Assembly: GCA_040285745.1 (NCBI GenBank)
Contig: JAUFOR010000005.1
Location: 124,001-188,000, forward strand
Reading direction: 5' to 3'
Length of the DNA: 64,000 bases
Source: Barthelona sp. PCE
Taxonomy: Eukaryota; Metamonada: BaSk clade
The stretch's first letter is position 1. Every line of letters begins with the position of its first letter. The position numbers and the translations under genes were made by a program. Under the pieces are notes generated by a model. The model saw only the letters and a list, made by a program, of their open reading frames with translations, ran no database searches and was not told the origin of the DNA. Below are positions 39,367 through 48,683 of the stretch, one piece after another.

Positions 39367-41541
39367 ATGCCTCGCATCCGTAAATTCGAGGATGACCTTA
39401 TCATTGGGGCCTTTCCCGAGGGGCAAATTATTTTTGAAGGTCAGGGTGTTAGAATGGTCAAAACTAGAGAAGACACTCATTTACACAATCTCATTGATGC
39501 TGTAGATGGGGAAGAATTTTGTGGATATGTTGAAGAAACGTGTGAAACACTTCAGTATTATTACAAGCGAAAAGCTGGAGCAGGATATATGATCGTTGAA
39601 CAGCATTTTAGCGAAGATAATCGATTAACTGAACTTGAAATCATGTATTTCAACGAAATCAACAGTGATGAACACACCAAAAGAAAGATTCGTTTCCCTG
39701 AGGATTTGGATAATTTACTTAACTATGTATCAAGCGAATTTGTTCCATTAGATGACAACCACATTTTTTTTGCTATTACAGAGGTTGATCAAGACCAGAA
39801 TGTAGAAACGACGCATTGTTACATTCTCAATATACGAACAGAACAGTACCGGTGTCTTGGAGAGTACAACCATTACTCCATCAGCACTTGTTCCTCTCAA
39901 TATCTATTGATGAGCAATTATGAAAATGGTTTTTCGATATTTCACTACAATTTCTGCGTAGATGATATGGATGAGGCACATGAACTGGATATCGTACAGC
40001 TAGAAGGTGTCCATAATCAAAACTGTATAGGATGTTACAATGTTGATTGTGTTTGTTTTTCCACATTTGGCGAGAGATTAGAAGAATTGATCATTTTTGA
40101 TCGTCAACGAAATCGTGTTGACTTACTAGAAAGATTTCCTCAATTAAGAGACATGAAAACAAACTACTGTTCTTATTTTGCCTTATTCACATTGACACAA
40201 GATAAATTTTCTGCACTTTTCTATGATGGTTCAATTTGTACTGTTGTTCATATTGAAAACGGGGAGCTTAAGTCGACAACTGGTGATATAAGCAGTTACA
40301 TTGCTCATTGTGATGATTTAAAACAAATTAACTTGGCGAATTCTTTTCATAATGAACAATGCCAGTTTTTTGGAACTTGTAATGCAACGGGTGTTTATGG
40401 TCCCATAAAGTTTAGAAAAATCAATAACGAGGTGATTCGATTGCAAAATATTAGGCCTCACAGAGTTATGTATGATGGGACAGCACATTTTGCAGACAGC
40501 AGTATGAAAAGACAGTGTTACTTTTACTTCAAAGAAAAAAGAATCGTCACACATAAAAGTGTTTTGACTGACGATAGTTTCATGTTCGAAAAGAATTACA
40601 GAGAACTATCGATGCACCCGGTTGAGGAAGAGCATTTCTTTATGATTGCACAGTGTAATACAAGACAAGGTGCTTCAGAAATAGTTAAAATACACTGGGA
40701 AGGTTCAGAATCAAAACCAATAATAACTCCTTTTGAAAATGATGCCATAAATTATAATAGCTTAGTTCTTGGGTTACCATTTTTTATTGAGTATAATGAA
40801 AATGTTTGTCAAGGTTATCTTGGTAATACAAAAATTTTGGAGCTTCCACCAAATGAGTACATAAATATTTGCAAGCCTTCAGTCACTGGAAGTTCTGTGT
40901 GTGTTAGTTGTACTAATTCAATACATTTTTTGCAATTGTTGATAAATAATAATGATGTTGAGGTTCAAAAGCACATCACTTTTCATCATGGCGATGATGT
41001 TTCGAGTGTAGTATATTGTCATCATCCATTAACAGATACAGCTGACCACCAGCTCTTTGTTACATATAAATGCAATAATGATGGTGAGGAACAGTATTTG
41101 CATTGTTTAGATTGGTCAACAGGAAATTTTTTGGAACCCGTTTTGATATATAAATATTCAGATGTTGGTGAAGTGGATGAAGAATTCTTGGATGGTAACT
41201 ATTTCTTTAATTTCATAGGTGATTCGTACATTCAAGTGGATCAAGGTATTAATAAGGTATCCATTGTTAATGGTGTTATTGAAATGCGATTTTTTACAAA
41301 TACTATTTTACCAAATATTGGCAACGATATTCGCAGCTTAAATCTACCTAATAACGTTGTTCAGGAAGTTATTTACGAAGAAGAAACCAAGACAATGGTG
41401 TTGAAAACGTATAAGGTTGAGGAAGATCCAGAATCAACTAATCCCACTGTGGAAAGGTTCCACCTTCCATCGTTCCTGGCAGAGGCGTCCATAGTTGAGT
41501 ACCACATGCCCAATTATCATGAGCATTATCATAATGAATAG
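39367..41541 (+). CDS. Propeller-like protein, window family B (724 aa)
   Basis: I do not recognise a named family. The protein is beta-rich and has no signal peptide or spans. Repeated short blocks pair a hydrophobic strand with an acidic turn (for example HIFFAITEVDQDQN, YLLMSNYENGFSIFHYNF, KFSALFYDGSICTVVHIE), as in degenerate beta-propellers. The C-terminus is His-rich (YHMPNYHEHYHNE). The 581-aa protein at 46588 and the cut gene at 62808 have a similar composition and texture, with many Asn/Asp/Tyr and a His/Asp tail in the former. I infer a paralogous or convergently similar family of cytosolic propeller proteins. The first ATG is used. Confidence 0.7.
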   Translation: MPRIRKFEDDLIIGAFPEGQIIFEGQGVRMVKTREDTHLHNLIDAVDGEEFCGYVEETCETLQYYYKRKAGAGYMIVEQHFSEDNRLTELEIMYFNEINSDEHTKRKIRFPEDLDNLLNYVSSEFVPLDDNHIFFAITEVDQDQNVETTHCYILNIRTEQYRCLGEYNHYSISTCSSQYLLMSNYENGFSIFHYNFCVDDMDEAHELDIVQLEGVHNQNCIGCYNVDCVCFSTFGERLEELIIFDRQRNRVDLLERFPQLRDMKTNYCSYFALFTLTQDKFSALFYDGSICTVVHIENGELKSTTGDISSYIAHCDDLKQINLANSFHNEQCQFFGTCNATGVYGPIKFRKINNEVIRLQNIRPHRVMYDGTAHFADSSMKRQCYFYFKEKRIVTHKSVLTDDSFMFEKNYRELSMHPVEEEHFFMIAQCNTRQGASEIVKIHWEGSESKPIITPFENDAINYNSLVLGLPFFIEYNENVCQGYLGNTKILELPPNEYINICKPSVTGSSVCVSCTNSIHFLQLLINNNDVEVQKHITFHHGDDVSSVVYCHHPLTDTADHQLFVTYKCNNDGEEQYLHCLDWSTGNFLEPVLIYKYSDVGEVDEEFLDGNYFFNFIGDSYIQVDQGINKVSIVNGVIEMRFFTNTILPNIGNDIRSLNLPNNVVQEVIYEEETKTMVLKTYKVEEDPESTNPTVERFHLPSFLAEASIVEYHMPNYHEHYHNE

Positions 41542-41590
41542 TGTCCATGACTACATAGGTCTAGGAATACACATTTACTTCTTTTGTTCA

Positions 41591-41779
41591 TTAGGGTAAC
41601 TTATTTTCCAGATAAAGTGCAATGTTAGTGGTGCTTGGAGGTTTAAATGGACTTTTACGAATAATTTTCTTCCAAAGTCTTATCCATGTTAACGGGTTGT
41701 ATGGAGAGTATTCCATTCTCATTTCAAAATCAATTGCAGGATCTTCCTGATTAGGACCATCATGCTTTATTGATAAAAA
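41591..41779 (-). other. 62-codon coding-like frame directly after the stop of the 350-aa membrane protein
   Basis: Read on the minus strand in the same frame as the upstream gene, 62 sense codons follow its TAA at 41780-41782 and end at a second TAA at 41591-41593. The peptide contains IDFEMRMEYSPYNPLTWIR and SPFKPPSTTNIALYLENKLP, a composition more like a folded protein than the Lys/Asn/Ile-rich noise of AT-rich spacers. It could be a C-terminal domain lost by a new stop, a stop-codon read-through extension, or an unrelated gene remnant. I found no match elsewhere in the window. Confidence 0.45.
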
Positions 41780-42832
41780 TTATACTGGTAACTGTTTTTT
41801 CTTCTTTGACATTTGTTGAATTTGATCTTGACTATATTTTTCAAATTTCCTTTTAATACTGGATATCCAAAGTTTGATTAAGTATAACACAACGAGACCA
41901 ATAACAATGTATATCCAATATACATAGAATGTTTTGAACTCATCACGTGGAAATTCATCATAGGGAAATGATAATGGTAGTTTTATCTTCAATAGCGAAC
42001 AGATTAGAACATAAAAAGACTGAATAACAATGGGAATAGTTGTGAAAGTTGCTATAATAAGATAAAAAATGTAAAAACCTTTCTCATATTCAACAAAATG
42101 ATGAGTTTTTTCACTTAAATATAAAGATTCCTTTACGATACAAAAAGATCTACGAGCACTTAAAAATTCTCTTAATAAAGGAAAATAAAATATTGGACTA
42201 ACAGCCATTAAACCATCATCTTTATCAGCAGTAGATAATGCAAAAATAAAAATTACTAAAAAAATATCACAACTAATATTAGCCAATAAACATGAATTAT
42301 AGTTAACGTCTAAATAGTTTTTTGGTCCACAACACTGCATAAATATATGCAATATTATACTATAAACAAAACCTACAATTAAAAGTATGGAAAATCCTGC
42401 AATAAATATAAGTATACGTAACATTCCAAACCAGAGCAGTTCAAAGTCCCAAACATTCCAACTAATGATTTTATGATACTGCTGTTGTTCAAAATCAAAA
42501 AATGATGAATGATCATGTCCTCTAATACCAATTATAAACGCATTGAAGAAACTAAAGTAAACGAAGAATGAGAACAGGCGGAATCCAGTGAATATTTTTC
42601 TGATTTTTTGTTTATAAGGCTTTGATTTCTCCCAAAAAAAAGCTACTACGTAAAAAATGGAATGAATTCCGCATAACGTCCACAGAATACATCTAACTGT
42701 TTGTATGGGTATAAGCAACGCACAAACGGTAAAAACAGTGAAAATGCAATCTATTAGTGCAAAATAATCAATGCCTTCAACAGAATTGTCTTCATTGCTC
42801 TTTCCAAACATATAACTAAGGTACAAAGACAT
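41780..42832 (-). CDS. Multipass membrane protein, window family A (350 aa)
   Basis: This is the third and shortest member of the family at 186-1415 and 33447-34721. It has about eight hydrophobic spans. The central segment KIISWNVWDFELLWFGML precedes a long hydrophobic stretch, matching the Trp/Phe-rich segment in the paralogues. The tail is QQMSKKKKQLPV. The N-terminal cytosolic part is short (about 20 residues). Function is unknown. The frame stays open for 62 codons past the stop (see 41591-41779), so the protein may once have been, or may sometimes be, longer. The first ATG is used. It is divergent from the maspardin gene. Confidence 0.73.
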   Translation of the reverse strand: MSLYLSYMFGKSNEDNSVEGIDYFALIDCIFTVFTVCALLIPIQTVRCILWTLCGIHSIFYVVAFFWEKSKPYKQKIRKIFTGFRLFSFFVYFSFFNAFIIGIRGHDHSSFFDFEQQQYHKIISWNVWDFELLWFGMLRILIFIAGFSILLIVGFVYSIILHIFMQCCGPKNYLDVNYNSCLLANISCDIFLVIFIFALSTADKDDGLMAVSPIFYFPLLREFLSARRSFCIVKESLYLSEKTHHFVEYEKGFYIFYLIIATFTTIPIVIQSFYVLICSLLKIKLPLSFPYDEFPRDEFKTFYVYWIYIVIGLVVLYLIKLWISSIKRKFEKYSQDQIQQMSKKKKQLPV

Positions 42833-43060
42833 TTTATCAGACCCAAAAACACAAAGAAATATGAAAAAGTTTAAGAATAAGGGTAAAAAAATGTTATACT
42901 GACTAATATTACATACTGCATATCTTTAAATGCTGAAAACCGATAAATATACTATATAACACACGATTGAACTAATTCTGCCAAATAGAATCAGTCAATA
43001 TTTGTGATTTGCTTTTCATTTACTATTTCACTCATTTCAAGTCTGATTTTTGATCACACA

Positions 43061-43942
43061 ATGAACATTGTTGATTCTCAGCAGTACAGGGCCTTTATGC
43101 AATCGTACCCTTTGTTAAGTTTTTCATCAGCATCCAAAACGTTGTACTACCATCAAGTACATCCAAAAAACTCCAAAACCAACAGTGAGGCGCTTATATT
43201 CATCCCAGGGGCTGCCAGTAAGGCGTCTAGCTTTTATGCTTTAGCACAATCACTAGTTGGTCTTTCATATAATTCATATCTGCTTGAAATTCCATCAGTA
43301 GAAGACCATACATCATTCGTTGCTCTCGTATCTGAATTTATTAATCGTCAAAGACTTCGTAAAGTTCATTTAGTAGGAGCTTCTTTAGGAGCTTTTTTAG
43401 GATTTTATTTAGCATCACAAAGACCTTACAAAATTGCATCAATTTTTAGTATTAATGGGTTCCTTGACACACATCATTATTACAACAACAGACCTTTTAT
43501 GGGTTTTTATGGGATGTTACCAGCATCTGTTTTAAGAAATTTTTTTTTGGAATGTTTACCAGATGAAACACAATTAAAACCAGAAGTGTACAAAGAAGTA
43601 CTAGGTGGTATTGATTTCTTAGCTGAATCTATTAGAGAACTTGAAAGAAAAGATTTAATTTGCAGATTAAAACTTGCCACTCAGGATAATGTTGTTAGTA
43701 CAGTTCCTGAAGTACCCATAGCCGGCGTGTATAGCTGTGCTTTTCAATCTGTTCCAATGTTCTTGCAGCGTGAACTGGTCAAAAGATTTTCTGATAATTA
43801 CATTACACCTTTACAATATCCTTTTCCTTACCTTTCCAGCCCCAATGATGTGCTGTTGTACCTCATCCCACATCTTAGACGTGCTGATTATGATCCAAAT
43901 AGGGATTTGAGACTTTCTGGTTCAACGGAGTCTGAGGAGTAA
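43061..43942 (+). CDS. SPG21: Maspardin (SPG21)-like alpha/beta-hydrolase-fold protein (293 aa)
   Basis: The alpha/beta-hydrolase fold shows the oxyanion strand LIFIPGAASKASSFYALA and the nucleophile-elbow motif GASLGAFLG (Ser in the catalytic position). Family-specific segments follow: NGFLDTHHYYN, MLPASVLRNFFLECLP, IDFLAESIRELERKDLICRL and a late PFPYLSSPNDVLLYL. This order matches maspardin/SPG21, a cytosolic and endosomal protein thought to be a binding partner or regulator rather than an active enzyme. The motif around the elbow reads KVHLVGASLG, like human KVHLFGASLG. The C-terminal acid/His part of a triad is not obvious. The start is the first ATG; codons from 43004 are open but lack an ATG. 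Confidence 0.88.
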   Translation: MNIVDSQQYRAFMQSYPLLSFSSASKTLYYHQVHPKNSKTNSEALIFIPGAASKASSFYALAQSLVGLSYNSYLLEIPSVEDHTSFVALVSEFINRQRLRKVHLVGASLGAFLGFYLASQRPYKIASIFSINGFLDTHHYYNNRPFMGFYGMLPASVLRNFFLECLPDETQLKPEVYKEVLGGIDFLAESIRELERKDLICRLKLATQDNVVSTVPEVPIAGVYSCAFQSVPMFLQRELVKRFSDNYITPLQYPFPYLSSPNDVLLYLIPHLRRADYDPNRDLRLSGSTESEE

Positions 43943-44166
43943 TTTAATAATTTAATCATGCGTATCAAACAAAGTTCAACAATAAATACTTGTTTTTTTA
44001 TGTATTAAAATGTGGTTTGTTTTCTTACCCTTTCGCATATTTCGCATATTTTTGCACCGTAATAACGTGTTATTCGGCGCATCCATCGATCCACTTATCT
44101 TTTTAAGGCAATTATTTAACTTTACAATACTTTTTTTGTTCATTTGTATAGCTACATTGAAATTTA

Positions 44167-46278
44167 ATGAAATTCGGTGCTTACATAGAGAAAAATCTCA
44201 TCCCGGAGTGGGGCGATAACTACATAAACTATTCACATCTTAAAAAACTTATTAAGCGTATTGCAAAGGATATTGAGGCTCTTGAAATTTTTGAAGAACT
44301 TGATTTCCATGATAGAGCGAAGTATGTGTCCAACCTTAGTACAGAAACGGTATTTTTAGAACATTTATGGGAAGAAGCATTAAAAGTAGAAGATTTTTAT
44401 CATAAACAAATTAATTCTGTTACTGATATGACACTAAAAATTGAAGCCAATATTGTTCAATACAAGGACCCTGAGGTTAGTAATCCTGCATCACATAGAA
44501 AATTGAACAAATCAATCAGAAAAGCAATCAAAACGCAATATCAATTATTAGATCTGATAACAAATTTTGCTGTTATGAACACTACAGGTTTCTCAAAAAT
44601 TACAAAAAAACACGATAAACGTGCCCGTGTACCCATCAGGACAGCTGTTATGCAAAAATTAGAATCTGAATGTAGATTTTCTAGTAGAGTAGAGATCAGT
44701 CCGTTGCAACGTCGTTTGGAGATAGCATATGCTTCAATGTTTTGTGACGGTGACCGCAACCGGGCGCACAAGGAGATACAGCACGTTGATAGGACAACCC
44801 AGACGCAGGAAGGGCCAATTTTTAATGTTGGTGTATCAATTGGATTACTATTATCCTTGCTGTCTTTTTCTTTGTTTGTGGTGTACTCGTGTAACATCGT
44901 GTTGGATGTACCCATTTCTTCTCTGCCTCTGTCTAATATTGCATTTGCTGTCTTCAGTTTTTATTTCTTATATACTATTGCTTGGATCCTGTGGTTAGCA
45001 GATGTCTATGTTTGGATCACAAACAGAGTCAATTTCACGTTTATCCTTGAACTAGAAGCATCAACTGTTCTTTCTTATTGGGAATATGCTCATGTAGCTT
45101 TAATGCAATTCTGCTTTTTAGTGGGTGGATTCACATCCTACCTCATGTCATGTGCCCCTGACGACCATGTCCTGAGCATCGCCTGGGATCCAATAACAGT
45201 TCTCCGTTTATTTTGTGTCACTGTTTGGTTATCACATTTTTTCAGTGCTCCTATCAGAGGCAAGGACTCATTCAGTCTATTGTTCACAACGTTCACCCGC
45301 TGTGTCTGCGCACCCTTCCGTCGTGTTTTACTTCGTGATTTCTTCTTTGCTGATCAAATGAACAGCGGAGTCTATTTCTTGTCATTTTTAGCGCAATTTA
45401 TTATTGTCTCCACATACGATATTTGGTTTTCTACGGATGACTTAGAAAAAACATTGTTTTCTCGTATTGATACACATATAATGTTTACTTGTTCGATATT
45501 GCCTGCTTGGTCTCGTCTATGGCAATGTGTACGTCGTTACAAGGATACAGGCGACGCGTTTCCGCACCTTGCCAACCTTGGAAAGTACGGATGTTCATTA
45601 TTTTTTACTACCTTAACGATGATAACTTGCAATTTTGTTTTAAGAATTATTTTTGGTGTAATAGCTAATTCATATGCTTTGTGGTGGGATTTTGTCATGG
45701 ATTGGTCAGTATTTAAATTTAAATTTCGTTCTTTTGAAATTAACCTGGCAAATCGTCGTAGAATTTTTTCAAATTCTTCATATTATTGTGGTGTTATTAT
45801 TGATATTATTATCCGTAGTAGGTTTATATTGACGCCAATCAAGCATAGTGGTTTATATTTCGTCATTAATATCGCAGAGATGACTAGAAGATGTATTTGG
45901 AATGTATTTCGATTGGAAAATGAGCAAATCTCCAATACAGGACGTTTTAGAGCTGTTAATTCTGTTCCTCTTTTGTTTAAAGTTGATCCGACAAGTATTT
46001 TAGATGTTGGTGAAACTCCTTTCACTGTTTTAAAGGAAGATATTAAAATGGCTAAACGGAAAGAAAAAATTGCTGGAAAAATGTTTGCTAAAATGATGGG
46101 TGATGTGGTGACCAGTGACACAGCTAGTGGTAATGTTGAGTTAAATATTAGAAGCAGCAAATACTTAAATAACGCAATCAATTATAAGAGACAGACTCCT
46201 TCTCCATCCGATCTTGAAATGATGGACATGGTGGACGTGATTATCGATGAAGATGTTGATATTGCTGTTGATGAGTAA
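44167..46278 (+). CDS. SPX-EXS phosphate exporter, XPR1/PHO1-like (703 aa)
   Basis: The N-terminal SPX domain begins with the diagnostic MKFGAYIEKNLIPEWGDNYI followed by YSHLKKLIKRI, and continues to about residue 190 with basic helices (KLNKSIRKAIKTQYQLLDLI) that in this family bind inositol pyrophosphates. Then come several hydrophobic spans and an EXS region, including LEASTVLSYWEYAHVALMQF, LARRY/CVRRYKDTG-type LWQCVRRYKDTGDAFPHLAN and the YALWWDFVMDWSVFK segment typical of EXS (YsyxWDlxxDW). XPR1/PHO1 proteins export inorganic phosphate and respond to cellular phosphate status. The acidic C-terminal tail is cytosolic. The ATG is fixed by the SPX start. Confidence 0.95.
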   Translation: MKFGAYIEKNLIPEWGDNYINYSHLKKLIKRIAKDIEALEIFEELDFHDRAKYVSNLSTETVFLEHLWEEALKVEDFYHKQINSVTDMTLKIEANIVQYKDPEVSNPASHRKLNKSIRKAIKTQYQLLDLITNFAVMNTTGFSKITKKHDKRARVPIRTAVMQKLESECRFSSRVEISPLQRRLEIAYASMFCDGDRNRAHKEIQHVDRTTQTQEGPIFNVGVSIGLLLSLLSFSLFVVYSCNIVLDVPISSLPLSNIAFAVFSFYFLYTIAWILWLADVYVWITNRVNFTFILELEASTVLSYWEYAHVALMQFCFLVGGFTSYLMSCAPDDHVLSIAWDPITVLRLFCVTVWLSHFFSAPIRGKDSFSLLFTTFTRCVCAPFRRVLLRDFFFADQMNSGVYFLSFLAQFIIVSTYDIWFSTDDLEKTLFSRIDTHIMFTCSILPAWSRLWQCVRRYKDTGDAFPHLANLGKYGCSLFFTTLTMITCNFVLRIIFGVIANSYALWWDFVMDWSVFKFKFRSFEINLANRRRIFSNSSYYCGVIIDIIIRSRFILTPIKHSGLYFVINIAEMTRRCIWNVFRLENEQISNTGRFRAVNSVPLLFKVDPTSILDVGETPFTVLKEDIKMAKRKEKIAGKMFAKMMGDVVTSDTASGNVELNIRSSKYLNNAINYKRQTPSPSDLEMMDMVDVIIDEDVDIAVDE

Positions 46279-46587
46279 AAATTTTTAGTATATATTTAAG
46301 TGCAATATCGTACGATTTTACTCGCCAACAACATCATAGAATCGCGTGGGGTGCATTGCATCCGCTAGAGACATCGACAGATTGCTTCTATGAAATCATG
46401 TAAGCAGGGTATTCAAAATCTGTTTATAAATGGTTTTATAGTCAATATTAGCTTGTTACGCGAAATAAAAAGCAATGTATTTGATGTTCAGCAACAGATT
46501 CTTTCTTTGTTTGTGTATTTCAATTCTTTTTCCATCTCCAAACTTTAGGAGTTTTTCAGCACCTTTTGAGTACAGTTAGTACTAAAT
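46279..46587. other. Intergenic with one gene relic
   Basis: This 309-base interval lies between two plus-strand genes. Apart from the WRNIP1-derived fragment at 46307-46384 it is AT-rich and shows no coding frame, tRNA-like fold or repeat. Confidence 0.55.
46307..46384 (-). pseudogene. 78-base relic of the 5' end of the WRNIP1/Mgs1 gene
   Basis: The reverse complement of this segment aligns without gaps to 51381-51458, the first codons of the WRNIP1-like gene, with 72 of 78 positions identical by manual count. It would translate as SMSLADAMHPTRFYDVVGE and then hit TAA, where the intact gene reads SMSLADAMRPTRFSDVVGEE. Flanks do not align. It is in the opposite orientation to the intact gene and about 5 kb away. 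It is a non-functional duplicate, too short to be a gene, and locally more G+C-rich than its surroundings. Confidence 0.85.
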
Positions 46588-48333
46588 ATGCAGCACAACA
46601 TTAGTATATCATCCCAAAATAACGAGATCTTTATCTGTTCAGAGGATAATGAACTGAATGCCAAATCTAGGGTTTTTTTAACAAAAGCAGATGAAGTAAT
46701 TCACGGACCAAGTCCTGAAGACAACAGCTACAGCATATTGAACCCAATGCTCTCAAATCCAACGATTTTTTACAGAATCAAGCACATCAATGATGAACAT
46801 AGCGAAATTGAATTATTCAACTTCAACAGAGTCAGAAGAAACTTTATTCATTTTAGGACCGATATATTCAGAGGAGGACACATAAGTGGACATTTGATAA
46901 ACGATGATTACATTCTTTGTAATAATGGTATTTTCAATTGGACGAATTTGAACAACATATTTGAAGTGAATATTTCAGATTCACTTTACATTGTTCATGA
47001 AACGTATATTTATATAGTTAACAAACACAACTATGAAATACTGGTGGTTCTTAGTGTTGATTCAAATCCGTTAAAAATAGTATATGAAAGTGAAAGTACC
47101 CAAAATATAAGCAAAAGATTCAATTTAGACGACTATACAGGTGATAAATTATCCATTGAACAGGAAGACGGAGGAGAACATTATGATTGGTTCCCCTCTT
47201 TTATAATACCACAATGTATTGTTTCTAACACTGACGAGTGGAATTATGTAGTAATAGATAAAAATGTTTACTTTGCCCAATGTTTTGAAGGTAAAACAAA
47301 ATTTTCCAGAATGAAATTAGAAGAGTTGAGATACAAGTTCAGTTTAAAAAGAAATTCAGTGCAAAATTTATTTTGTGACCGTATCTATGAATTTCATGAG
47401 TTGTCGTATGTGCTGAACTGGTCAAAACCTTTCATAGAGGCATTTATTCCTTTACCTGAAAACTTTGTTTTAAGTAGTGTTTTTCGATTTTTTGATAATG
47501 AAACTCGTGAATGGCATATCAGTTGTGTAGTTAAAGATAATAATAGATTTTATTTGTTCGTTGATCAAAAATTGAAGTTAGATTTTGATAATTGTGATTA
47601 TCATAAGGACTATAAAATCGTATTTAACAATAAGTACTATGCCTACTCGTTTGAAGATACAACTGAAGATTCGCCTTATATTTTGGTTGTTGGATCTTTC
47701 AATGGTGATAACAGAAAGTTCACGAGAAAAACTGAAATGCTTTCAGTTTGTAATGATCGATTATGGTTTAAGGATGATGAAAGGATTGTTGTGATGAATG
47801 TTGAAAATACAGAAGAATTTATCATTATGGAGCACAAAATTGATTTTGTGATACTAGATATCATACCTAATCCGTATTGTAGTTCAGAGTGTCTTGTTAA
47901 CGCTATTAGGAAATCGGTTCTTTTAAAATTCAATGAAAACGAAGTATCAATTGTTGAGTTACAGAATATAAATGTAGAGAGTGTATGTTTTATGGATGAA
48001 AGCGTTTTTCTTTGTGATGATTCTGTTTACAACTATTTTAATGTCAATAATTTTAAGAATCACGACATTGCTTTTGAAGGAAATTACTTTTCACCAAAAA
48101 AAGGAGTTGCTATTGTGTGCGTTGGTGAATCCCATATGTTTGACATTCATAAAGTATCGTATGATAGAATCAACGATGCATTGACTGAGGCAACCGTATG
48201 TTGCACAGACTTTCTGTCCAACTACAGTCTTTCAGAACCATTATCTTCATATGTTGATCAAATAGAGAGAAAAAGTAATCATGATCATGATTCAGAAAGT
48301 GATCATGATCATGAATCAGAAAATGAATTTTAG
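46588..48333 (+). CDS. Propeller-like protein, window family B, with His/Asp tail (581 aa)
   Basis: No named family is recognised. It is beta-rich with repeated strand-turn blocks (NNEIFICSEDNE, DYILCNNGIFNWTNL, ETYIYIVNKHNYEILVVL, ERIVVMNVENTEEF, DESVFLCDDSVYNYF), and is likely a degenerate propeller similar to the 724-aa protein at 39367. Residues about 210-222 (EQEDGGEHYDWF) are acidic. The C-terminus consists of two near-identical acidic His/Asp units (HDHDSESD, HDHESENE) encoded by a 24-base tandem repeat, which could bind metal. No signal peptide or span was seen. The first ATG is used. Confidence 0.7.
   Translation: MQHNISISSQNNEIFICSEDNELNAKSRVFLTKADEVIHGPSPEDNSYSILNPMLSNPTIFYRIKHINDEHSEIELFNFNRVRRNFIHFRTDIFRGGHISGHLINDDYILCNNGIFNWTNLNNIFEVNISDSLYIVHETYIYIVNKHNYEILVVLSVDSNPLKIVYESESTQNISKRFNLDDYTGDKLSIEQEDGGEHYDWFPSFIIPQCIVSNTDEWNYVVIDKNVYFAQCFEGKTKFSRMKLEELRYKFSLKRNSVQNLFCDRIYEFHELSYVLNWSKPFIEAFIPLPENFVLSSVFRFFDNETREWHISCVVKDNNRFYLFVDQKLKLDFDNCDYHKDYKIVFNNKYYAYSFEDTTEDSPYILVVGSFNGDNRKFTRKTEMLSVCNDRLWFKDDERIVVMNVENTEEFIIMEHKIDFVILDIIPNPYCSSECLVNAIRKSVLLKFNENEVSIVELQNINVESVCFMDESVFLCDDSVYNYFNVNNFKNHDIAFEGNYFSPKKGVAIVCVGESHMFDIHKVSYDRINDALTEATVCCTDFLSNYSLSEPLSSYVDQIERKSNHDHDSESDHDHESENEF
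48280..48327 (+). repeat. 24-base tandem repeat, two copies, inside the 581-aa gene
   Basis: Units 48280-48303 and 48304-48327 differ at three positions (CATGATCATGA core followed by TCAGAAA). They encode the His-Asp-rich C-terminal tail. Confidence 0.85.
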
Positions 48334-48683
48334 CTTTTTTTTTTTTTTGTATTTAGCGCATGAAATTCATCTTAACACACGCATGCAATGGTGCTAACCA
48401 TCTGTACTATGAAATCAAATTTTAAAAATTGCATGCTTGTCAGACATGCTAGTTCTGAGCATACATTCAACTAATCTTCCCCCTTTCGTTTGCTCTGAGG
48501 TAAATTTACAATATAGTACGTTGTTTATTGCCAAAGGTGAATATATTCTATGATTTGTTTGATACTTGTATCTCCTTGTTCTGTTTTTCGTGTCTATCTT
48601 CCAGTTGTATTACTTATGGACAGTAAGAAGATGCTTTTTGCAGGAACTGATGTTTATACAGTTTCAGGAGTAAAGCATAAGTT
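48334..48683. other. Intergenic, convergent 3' ends
   Basis: This 350-base spacer between two convergent genes starts with a T tract of about 14 bases. Short GCATGC-type palindromes occur near 48379 and 48431. No coding frame of conviction was seen. Confidence 0.5.

Noticed and set aside
46279-46587. tRNA or small RNA gene, suggested by local G+C in an AT-rich spacer
   Set aside because: No cloverleaf or T-loop consensus was found; the G+C is explained by the WRNIP1 relic.
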